A DNA stretch of 12,437 nucleotides from an uncultured Oscillospiraceae bacterium (GTDB lineage Bacteria > Bacillota > Clostridia > Oscillospirales > Ruminococcaceae): contig USOZ01000034.1 in NCBI GenBank assembly GCA_900556525.1, forward strand, positions 1 through 12,437. Reading direction: 5' to 3'. The position numbers were made by a program, and so were the translations under genes. Positions 6,543 to 12,437 of the stretch are shown here, piece after piece; position 1 is the first letter of the stretch, and every line of letters begins with the position of its first letter. The notes beneath the pieces are model-generated. The model was not told the origin of the DNA and did no database searches. It saw nothing but the letters and a program-made list of their open reading frames with translations.

Positions 6543-6594
6543 GCCGGGAAACCCGGCAGTATTAAAAGCTCGATTGCAAGGTCGGGCTTTTGTT
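6543..6594 (+). terminator. tmRNA 3' hairpin and intrinsic terminator
   Basis: A perfect GCCGGG-AAA-CCCGGC hairpin (6543-6557) follows the encoded CCA directly. Next, AAAAGCTCGA (6564-6573) pairs with TCGGGCTTTT (6582-6591, one T-G pair) around an 8-nt loop and runs into TTTTGTTT. The second hairpin is the terminator. The first may define the trimming point of the 3' end. Confidence 0.9.
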
Positions 6595-6673
6595 TATATT
6601 GTTCTTCTTAAATTTGATATTTCATATTCTTGCAATTCGCAGGCGTTGTTCGTTTTTGAGTTTAAAAACGGGA

Positions 6674-6686
6674 GGAGTCGAACCCC
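6674..6686 (-). other. tRNA/tmRNA T-arm-like fragment
   Basis: Read on the minus strand this is GGGGTTCGACTCC, identical over 13 nt to the T-arm of tmRNA at 6516-6528 but inverted. No acceptor stem, D-arm or proper anticodon stem can be built around it, so it is at most a decayed remnant. The wider stretch 6595-6740 holds no gene that I can support. Confidence 0.35.
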
Positions 6687-6754
6687 TAGGGTTAAGAATC
6701 CGCCCATTTTGCCCAAAATTAACCCGACAATCACGTTATGTAAGGAGTTCCACC

Positions 6755-7067
6755 ATGAAAAATTATACTCAAGTTTATGCGAAAAACAGTTTTGAAGCAG
6801 CGGCAACATACTGCAAAGCCTTTGGCGCAGGGATCACCCGCGAATTTAATACTAAGCACCAATAAAACCATAGATAAAAATTCTCATATAACCCATACAT
6901 GCAAAGATTATGCTCGATTTTTTGTACAGTTTTTAATTGATGCTGAGTATAAAAACGCGGATAACACCGCTTATGAACACTGCGAGCTTTCTGTGAACGG
7001 AGAGGGCTTTCTGGCTCTCGCCGAAGCCAAAAATCCATGTGATATTGATACAGCTCAACGGCCTTAA
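6755..7067 (+). pseudogene. VOC/PhnB-like protein remnant, interrupted and truncated
   Basis: AGGAG (6743-6747) precedes an ATG at 6755. The first 31 codons (KNYTQVYAKNSFEAAATYCKAFGA) match the start of small VOC-superfamily proteins of the PhnB-like type, a metal-binding fold used in isomerases and resistance proteins. A 100-bp insertion at 6850-6949 then brings a stop at 6863-6865. After it the frame resumes as KNADNTAYEHCELSVNGEGFLALAEA. Joining the two sides across the target duplication restores a single frame of 69 codons. Family members are usually 130-140 residues, so the C-terminal half is also gone after CDIDTAQRP. The product cannot be a normal enzyme. The family call rests on remembered motifs. 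Confidence 0.82.
6850..6949 (+). mobile_element. 100-bp MITE-like element with TAA target duplication
   Basis: The element starts TACTAAGCACCAAT (6850-6863) and ends ATTGATGCTGAGTA (6936-6949). These are terminal inverted repeats matching at 12 of 14 positions, with weaker symmetry reaching inward. TAA occurs on both sides (6847-6849 and 6950-6952). Removing the element and one TAA rebuilds the reading frame of the host gene without a base left over. It has no coding capacity, so a full-length transposase elsewhere would have to move it. TNA-type 3-bp duplications are known for part of the IS5 family, but the parent is not identified. Confidence 0.75.
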
Positions 7068-7108
7068 TTCTTCGATTTCCATATTTTTTCCTTTCCCATT
7101 TGTTGCCG

Positions 7109-7147
7109 AAAGAACCGTTCCCTTTTACAGGAACGGTTCTTTTTGTT
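7109..7147. terminator. Hairpin between convergent transcripts, terminator
   Basis: AAAGAACCGTTCC (7109-7121) pairs perfectly over 13 bp with GGAACGGTTCTTT (7130-7142) around an 8-nt loop. On the plus strand it runs into TTTTTGTTT and is a good intrinsic terminator. On the minus strand only TTT follows, so it is a weaker end for the GHKL-protein operon, whose stop codon lies at 7147-7149. Confidence 0.8.
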
Positions 7148-10100
7148 TACTTTTCTTCTTCCTCAGCGCCTGCGTTATCCTCGACCCACTTCGCCGCCAT
7201 AAGGGGAGTGAGCGTGATGTTCATTTCCTCCTTGCCCGCGTCGAACGCTTCGCCGTGCGAATTGTCGTTCTCGCCGAGTATGTCATAGGTCACCTGCTGG
7301 TGATACGTTATGCGGCAGAAGAGGAACTCCGGCGGGATATACGAAGCCTGCTTTATTTCCTCGAGCCAGCGTATCGGGTTCATTCCGCCGATACTGATGC
7401 TGCTTATCAGCCAGCCGCCTGCGGCAGCCGCGTCATTTGCACAAAGGTAGAGCGAGAAGCGGAACGGCTTTTCGCTTTCCTCCGTAAGCACCTCAACGTT
7501 GAAATCTTTCAGCGCAAAGCTGTTGATAACGCGGGATTCAAAGCCGCACGCGCAGCAGGTGCCGCCGTAGCCGAACAGCTTTGAGTTCACGTCCTTCGCG
7601 AAATAGTTGCGGTAGTTCGGGCTTTCGCTGAACTGCGCAATATCTCTGCACTTTTTGCGCAGATATGCGAATTCGTCCTTCGTTATCGTGGGGATTATCT
7701 TCAGATAAGAAGAGATCTGGTCGGGAAGCACCTTGTTCGGTTCTTCCGCCGAGAGATAGTGGCTGCTGAGCTGAGAATGGTTCTCGCCGGTTATGATATA
7801 CTCCGCAACGTCCGCAAATTCGGGTTTTGTATAGTCGCCTCTGAGCGCGATATACTTCTTCGTCTTTTCGCGCTGCTCGGGAGTTATGGGCGTGCCGACC
7901 TCGATTATCTTGATAATTTTATCGTCATCGCCGATAAGTGCAACGCGGTCAACCTTTAAGTCACAGGTATAGAGTTTACCCGCTCTGTCCGCAATATCGT
8001 CCGCGCTGAGCTCCTCGTTAGCGAACATTTTTACGAGCATATCCTTATCGAACGCAAATCTGTTCTTGCTGTACGGGAAGTCGAAAACGCGTCCGTCAAG
8101 CATTCCGCACCTTATAAGCGCGCCGACGTCGCCGACAAGTTCGAGCATTTCCGCGTTCGTTACGGACGGCGGGATCATGAACTGCTTATTATACGCCGCA
8201 AAGCGATAACGCTTATTTATATCGAGCTGGAGCGTTACCTGTCCGCCCTGTTCCTTTATTTCACGCAGGAACGTCATGGTGTCCTTGCCCTGTGTGAAAC
8301 TGTTGATAATCATGTTTACAACTTCGTTGTAATTCTGGTGAGTATCGAAACGGTGCTGGCGCTTCTGAATGGTCTCCATTGCGTCCTTGAGGTTGCCGAT
8401 AATCATTTTCGACACTTCGTAGCGCTGTTCGTCCTCGCCGTGCGAAATGTAGAACTGATAATATTTCATGAGGATCTTATAATCCTCGTGATATATCTCG
8501 TCGTACATTGCAAGCAGCTTTTCGAGATCCTTTTCGCTGCGGACAACGTTATCCTCAAGGATAGTTTCCGCTACCTTTTCCGCCGCAGAGCTGAAACCGT
8601 AGTAGAAATTGTTGTCGGAGCGGTTGCCCGAGACCTTTGAGTCAACGAAATACTTCTTATCGCCACGCGTGAATTCATAGAGATAAACTCTGCCGCCCGC
8701 GCCCTCTTCGTTTTCCCAACTGTACGCAACATAAAGCGTCTTGTCGCCGTCTATGCCGACCTGTTCGCGCAGGTTCTCAAGTCCGTCCGTGATATATTCC
8801 TTATAAGCCGTGCCGTTGTTATGTTCAAGAGCGGGAACGTGTTCGACCACCGCCTGATAACCTGTCTTTTTCAGCTCGTCATACGGAACGGGAACGGCTT
8901 CTCCGGGATAAACAAGCGAAATATTGTTCTGGAAGCGCGATTCAAGCGCCTTTCCGAACTTGCTGGTCTGGATATAGTTCTTGAAAAACTCGAACGCGTA
9001 GGATTTCGGGTACAGGAAGCAGCGGCGGTCGGTATCGGGAATCTCCTGCATACCAAGCACGAAATACTTGCTGTATTCCGCGACCATTGTTTCGAGGTCT
9101 TTCGTTATCTTATCGGTTACTTCCTTTTCGCTGTCGTGGCGGATACCCGTTCTGTGCGGGGTAATGTAGTCGTTCGGAACGCTTATAAAGAACGCGGAAA
9201 GGTGTTCGTCGATAAACGCTTCGTTATTTTCCTTATAAAGTCCCGTCAGCTCATATGTCGAGAAGTAGTTGTACTTCTGGCGGAGCAGGTTCACAAGCTC
9301 GGCGCGCTTTGTATTCGCAACAGCGTACGGAATAAGGTAAGCGAAGCCGTCATGCTCATAGCAGAGGAAGTCTATCATGCTCTTGTTGTTCTGCATGAAG
9401 CGGATAACGGGGTTTTCGTCGCCCTCCTTCTGATACTGCATGATCTTGTATATCGTTTTCATCTCGTCGTTTACCTTAACGGCGATATTGAAAGTCCTGT
9501 CCTTTGCTTCTTCCCACTTCGCGTTGCGGGTATCCATGTATTTCTTGCGGTTAAAGGCGAAGCAAAGCTCCATAAGGCTCATATAGTCGCCCTTTTTGTC
9601 CGTAAGGTTCAGGAAATTGTCCATAATGGCGCTGAACTCATCGCCGCGCACCTTGAACACGATCTCGGTGCCCTTAAACTGACTTCCGAAAAGGTCAAGC
9701 TCCATTATTTTAAGGTTGCCGTTATCGTTCTTTATCTTGAAGCTGAAATTGTTGGATTTAAGCGAAAGCCACTCGACATTCAGGAAAACGCTCTTCGCAC
9801 CGACGCCGAAACGGCCCTCTCTTGTGCCGGATTTGTCGCGTTCGCCGCGTCCGAAGCTGAGGTAATACAAAATCTGCTCCATAGTGAAGCCGACTTCGTT
9901 ATACGAAAGGCTTACCTGATGCTGATTTGTCGAAAAGTTCAGCAGGACTTTTACGTCCTTTGTTTCATAGTGACAGCCGAACGTGTTCTGGAGAAGTTCG
10001 CGCAGGATACTTTCCTTAGGATAGTCGTTTATGCTCAGCATCGTGTTGAAAGCGGTCCTGCCGCTGTACACGTCGTTGAAATAATCCTTAAAAGGCTCGC

Positions 10101-10257
10101 TGTCGGACGAACCGGTGAATAAAGCGGTCTGAATTTTTTTCAGCGCTGCGTCTCTCTTCGCGTCGTCCTTTGCGGCGTGACCTTCGTAGAAGTCGCCGAT
10201 ATACTGTTTCAGTTCCGCAGCGAGCGCCTCTCGCGCTTTTGTTTCTTCATAGCTCAT
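7147..10257 (-). CDS. HSP90/sacsin-like GHKL ATPase-domain protein
   Basis: A 1036-aa cytoplasmic protein with no signal peptide or membrane segment. The N-terminal GHKL (histidine kinase/HSP90-type) domain spans about 75-215. The N-box is ESILRELLQN (82-91) with E87 and N91. The G1 region is YNEVGFT (119-125), where the adenine-contacting Asp of DxGxG is replaced by Tyr and the first Gly by Glu. A lid-type SFGRGERD (134-141) and an intact G2 box GRFGVGAKSVF (148-158) follow. About 800 residues follow with no named domain. Near the end are CxxC at 901/904 and a later Cys at 939, spaced like a treble-clef or HNH-like finger lacking its histidines. The start follows AAGGGGTG and directly abuts the stop of the upstream SNF2-like gene, implying coupled translation and a shared complex. 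The layout recalls GHKL proteins of defence and chaperone systems. Function unknown. Confidence 0.9.
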   Translation of the reverse strand: MSYEETKAREALAAELKQYIGDFYEGHAAKDDAKRDAALKKIQTALFTGSSDSEPFKDYFNDVYSGRTAFNTMLSINDYPKESILRELLQNTFGCHYETKDVKVLLNFSTNQHQVSLSYNEVGFTMEQILYYLSFGRGERDKSGTREGRFGVGAKSVFLNVEWLSLKSNNFSFKIKNDNGNLKIMELDLFGSQFKGTEIVFKVRGDEFSAIMDNFLNLTDKKGDYMSLMELCFAFNRKKYMDTRNAKWEEAKDRTFNIAVKVNDEMKTIYKIMQYQKEGDENPVIRFMQNNKSMIDFLCYEHDGFAYLIPYAVANTKRAELVNLLRQKYNYFSTYELTGLYKENNEAFIDEHLSAFFISVPNDYITPHRTGIRHDSEKEVTDKITKDLETMVAEYSKYFVLGMQEIPDTDRRCFLYPKSYAFEFFKNYIQTSKFGKALESRFQNNISLVYPGEAVPVPYDELKKTGYQAVVEHVPALEHNNGTAYKEYITDGLENLREQVGIDGDKTLYVAYSWENEEGAGGRVYLYEFTRGDKKYFVDSKVSGNRSDNNFYYGFSSAAEKVAETILEDNVVRSEKDLEKLLAMYDEIYHEDYKILMKYYQFYISHGEDEQRYEVSKMIIGNLKDAMETIQKRQHRFDTHQNYNEVVNMIINSFTQGKDTMTFLREIKEQGGQVTLQLDINKRYRFAAYNKQFMIPPSVTNAEMLELVGDVGALIRCGMLDGRVFDFPYSKNRFAFDKDMLVKMFANEELSADDIADRAGKLYTCDLKVDRVALIGDDDKIIKIIEVGTPITPEQREKTKKYIALRGDYTKPEFADVAEYIITGENHSQLSSHYLSAEEPNKVLPDQISSYLKIIPTITKDEFAYLRKKCRDIAQFSESPNYRNYFAKDVNSKLFGYGGTCCACGFESRVINSFALKDFNVEVLTEESEKPFRFSLYLCANDAAAAGGWLISSISIGGMNPIRWLEEIKQASYIPPEFLFCRITYHQQVTYDILGENDNSHGEAFDAGKEEMNITLTPLMAAKWVEDNAGAEEEEK

Positions 10258-12213
10258 TTATATCACCCCTTCGTTGTATGCCTTTATGAATTCGGCGTAT
10301 GAGCCGCCGACGAAATGTTCCTTGTGCCAGTACAGCCACGAGTTATACATAACACAAGCGGTCATGATATCGGAAAGCTCTGCGGTCTCTCCCTTCATAT
10401 ATGGGAAGCGGTTCGAGCCGCCGACCATTTCGTTCAGCTTTTCCTTTGCGCGTTCAAGTCCCGCATAATACGGACAGCCCGCAAGTCGCGAGGTGAACTT
10501 TTTAAGCTCTTCGTTATAAACCGAACCGCTCTTTATTGTTACGAGCGACATTTTTTCGTCAAAAGCGGTAAATCCGCCGCGTATTTCGTTAAGTTTAGCG
10601 CTTACCGCCGAAAGAAGTGCTTCTTCGTCAACGTTTTTTTCTCCGAGAAATCCGCTTACGCCGAACGCGGACGCAAGCAGCGAAAGTTTATTCTTTGAAT
10701 ATTCGTGAGTGCGCGCGGCGGTCGTGAGATTGCGTTCGGCAGGAATATTATATTCATTTTTGAAACGCGAAATAACGTCGAAACTCGAGCCGACCGCGCC
10801 GGTATAATCGGAAACGTACTTAATATCCGTAAGCATATCCGCGATCATCTTATCAACGCCGTCGATACGGAAAAGGATATTATCCGTCGGCAGATCGCGG
10901 CGGAATGCCTTATAGAGATTACCCACAAGGGTCTTTTTAAGTATTCTCGAGTCGAAGCAGCCGTTGTCGTCCTCGAATAAGATAAATTCGGGCTCGTTTC
11001 CGCCGAGGAGTCCGCGCCGCATATAACGTTCCTGAAGAACCGCGGGATTGTCGGGCAGCTCGTAATTGATAATGTGCGTAACGGGACTGTAAAGTCCGAT
11101 CGTTTCATCGAGGCTGTCCATAGCGAGAACAACGCTGATCTTCTGCTCGGGAACCGCTTCGTACCACTGTTTCAGGCGGCGCACGTCGAACAGGTTCTTC
11201 GTGCATACCATTATGTTCGCGGTCTTGTCATAATATACTGCGGAAAGTATTTTTTCGACATAATTCAGCGTTACGTCCGACGAGAAATAAACTATCGCCG
11301 TGCCGCTTTCGCCGTTTATAACGGGGTCGATAACTTTCATGAAAGCGCCGAGCTTCTGGTCGGTGTTTTTGAGCACTTCGGCTTCGGCTCTTGTATACGA
11401 CGGCCGCAGATAAATCCTGCGCGCGTCGAGATTGTATTCCTCAAAGACATTGCCGCCATTTATGTATCGGCTGCCTGTCTGCTGATCAGCCATTTTCAGA
11501 TTATCGGGGATGATTTTCGGGTCAAAAGCGTAATGAACGACATTCACTTTTGCGGACGACGTATCTGTCGGGCAGTTAAGATACGGCGTATCGAGGGTAA
11601 ATTCCGAAAGCTTAGGAGAAATCTCGGAAATTCCCTGCGCGTCCTTGTTCAGGAGCGCCTTAACGATGTCGTTTACAGGCGCGGGCGACTCGGTATAGAG
11701 CGCGGGGTAGGATGCAAAAATAAGCAGCTCTTCGGCTTTCATTTCGATTTTTTCGATATAAAGCGACGCGTCAACGCCCTCGATGCTTCCAGAAGCGTCA
11801 ACAATCATAAGATCCCAAACTATCCCGCTTTTCTGCATTTCTTCAAAAACGGACTGTCCGTTTCCCGCCAAGACGTCCTCGCTCACAATAAAGAGGTTTG
11901 ACAATTCTTTCGCGAAGAATGCTACTGCGTTTTTAGCGCCCGAAACGAGCTTAAAATCAACTCCGAGCCCCATAAGAAGCACGTTGTACCAATTCTGGGC
12001 GAAGCCTGACGGACTTATAATAAGGACATTCGGCTTTTCCTTGCGGCTCAGCACGTCAAAAATGCAAAGCTGTGCTTTTTCCGCCTTTCCCTCGCCAAAT
12101 CCGCTGAAATCCACACACCAGCCGAATTTTTCAAGTTTTTCGGACAGCGCCACGCGCAGCGGTTCGGGTCTGAGGTTATTAACCGGTATCCACTTGATGT
12201 CGTTTTCGTTCAT
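10258..12213 (-). CDS. SNF2-like superfamily 2 protein with degraded catalytic motifs
   Basis: A 651-aa cytoplasmic protein that keeps both helicase lobes in outline. Motif I is GFGEGKA (38-44): the Walker lysine K43 stays but Thr/Ser is Ala. Motif Ia is LIISPSGFAQNW (64-75). Motif II is WDLMIVDASG (133-142), with DASG in place of DEAH. Motif III is LIFASYPA (164-171). Lobe two has AIVYFSS (306-312), VVLAMDSLDETIGL (361-374), HIINYELPDNP (380-390) and QERYMRRG (394-401), matching motifs IV to VI. The last 200 or so residues are helical and unrecognised. Loss of the DExx acid and the motif I hydroxyl argues against normal ATP-driven translocation. GGAGGG lies ten bases before the ATG at 12211-12213. 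It is the first gene of a two-gene operon with the GHKL protein. The SNF2 relation is by motif pattern only. Confidence 0.85.
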   Translation of the reverse strand: MNENDIKWIPVNNLRPEPLRVALSEKLEKFGWCVDFSGFGEGKAEKAQLCIFDVLSRKEKPNVLIISPSGFAQNWYNVLLMGLGVDFKLVSGAKNAVAFFAKELSNLFIVSEDVLAGNGQSVFEEMQKSGIVWDLMIVDASGSIEGVDASLYIEKIEMKAEELLIFASYPALYTESPAPVNDIVKALLNKDAQGISEISPKLSEFTLDTPYLNCPTDTSSAKVNVVHYAFDPKIIPDNLKMADQQTGSRYINGGNVFEEYNLDARRIYLRPSYTRAEAEVLKNTDQKLGAFMKVIDPVINGESGTAIVYFSSDVTLNYVEKILSAVYYDKTANIMVCTKNLFDVRRLKQWYEAVPEQKISVVLAMDSLDETIGLYSPVTHIINYELPDNPAVLQERYMRRGLLGGNEPEFILFEDDNGCFDSRILKKTLVGNLYKAFRRDLPTDNILFRIDGVDKMIADMLTDIKYVSDYTGAVGSSFDVISRFKNEYNIPAERNLTTAARTHEYSKNKLSLLASAFGVSGFLGEKNVDEEALLSAVSAKLNEIRGGFTAFDEKMSLVTIKSGSVYNEELKKFTSRLAGCPYYAGLERAKEKLNEMVGGSNRFPYMKGETAELSDIMTACVMYNSWLYWHKEHFVGGSYAEFIKAYNEGVI

Positions 12214-12223
12214 GTTAAATTAA

Positions 12224-12229
12224 CCCTCC
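12224..12229 (-). promoter_or_regulatory. Ribosome binding site of the SNF2-like gene
   Basis: GGAGGG on the minus strand, ten bases before the ATG at 12211-12213. It supports this start for the operon. Confidence 0.75.
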
Positions 12230-12293
12230 AATCCTTCTTCTTTTCGGGCGTTTTTCTCCGCCCCGTACAATAATCAACAATTTCTCAACTTAC

Positions 12294-12322
12294 ATTATAC
12301 TACCTTTTGGGCAAGATTGCAA
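12294..12322 (-). promoter_or_regulatory. Promoter of the SNF2-like/GHKL operon
   Basis: Minus-strand TTGCAA (12317-12322), a 17-nt spacer and perfect TATAAT (12294-12299). The leader would be about 75 nt. TTGCAA is the same -35 variant as upstream of the 280-aa surface gene. Confidence 0.8.
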
Positions 12323-12379
12323 CCGTTTTTTCCGCCAAAAGCCGAAATTGCCGAAATGAACAATTTTCAACACTTTTTT

Positions 12380-12408
12380 TTGACATTGCAGCGTTCCACA
12401 GATACAAA
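12380..12408 (+). promoter_or_regulatory. Possible divergent promoter leading out of the window
   Basis: Perfect TTGACA (12380-12385), a 17-nt spacer and TACAAA (12403-12408, four of six). It would drive a plus-strand gene beyond the window edge. No coding start is visible in the last 29 bases. Confidence 0.45.
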
Positions 12409-12437
12409 ACAGGTACACTTTCGCGGGGCGCGGCGTT

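Noticed and set aside
6516..6686. Direct-repeat attachment site of an integrated element at the tmRNA 3' end
   Set aside because: The shared 13 nt are inverted, not direct, and there is no integrase gene in the window.
6661..6720. Functional tRNA on the minus strand
   Set aside because: Only a T-arm-like core is present. Acceptor, D and anticodon stems cannot be formed.
6777..7067. 96-codon plus-strand open frame reading through the insertion
   Set aside because: It has no ribosome site and reads the start of the VOC gene and the insert in the wrong frame. It is open by chance and contains the displaced C-terminal part of the pseudogene.
8821..10122. 433-codon plus-strand open frame
   Set aside because: It lies wholly antisense to the GHKL protein gene, shows no domain, promoter or ribosome site, and its composition is that expected from the opposite strand.
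11074..11901. 275-codon plus-strand open frame
   Set aside because: It is antisense to the SNF2-like gene and lacks initiation signals or a recognisable product.

Overview
The window looks like a chromosomal segment of a gut-type Clostridia bacterium, most likely Ruminococcus or another Oscillospiraceae. This rests on the tmRNA type, the perfectly spaced TTGACA/TATAAT promoters, AGGAGG ribosome sites, and secreted proteins ending in SPDTG/NPNTG anchors with a KKRK tail. All intact protein genes lie on the minus strand. Only the tmRNA gene and one broken gene lie on the plus strand.

Positions 95-5928 hold four minus-strand genes for exported proteins. Three have their own promoters, and three have obvious intrinsic terminators. 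The first two (151-1155 and 1333-2175) are paralogues with a shared globular domain and near-identical cell-wall sorting tails. The third (2422-3987) is an unrelated surface protein with an Asp-rich stalk and an NPNTG-type anchor. The fourth (4342-5856) has four chitobiase/hexosaminidase C-terminal-type repeats followed by a CAP domain and no anchor. This part looks like a cell-surface or extracellular protein cluster. TGCA-centred inverted repeats near three of the promoters may mark shared regulation.

Positions 5929-7147 are the plus-strand part. A consensus promoter drives a roughly 140-nt leader that can fold, then ssrA (tmRNA, 6191-6542, tag ADNRSELVAA) and a terminator. After it lies a VOC/PhnB-like pseudogene. 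It is split by a 100-bp element with 14-bp imperfect terminal inverted repeats and a TAA target duplication, and removing the element restores the frame exactly. The gene is also truncated at its C-terminus. A hairpin at 7109-7142 separates this part from the converging operon.

Positions 7147-12213 form a tight two-gene minus-strand operon: a 651-aa SNF2-like superfamily 2 protein with degraded catalytic motifs, then a 1036-aa protein with an HSP90/sacsin-like GHKL ATPase domain. The stop codon of the first abuts the start of the second, so they are probably translated together and act as partners. I recognise no named system for this pair. It is the best candidate here for an undescribed machine (defence, DNA/chromatin handling or chaperone-like), but the function is inference. 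A promoter for this operon lies at 12294-12322, and a possible divergent promoter at 12380-12408 points out of the window.
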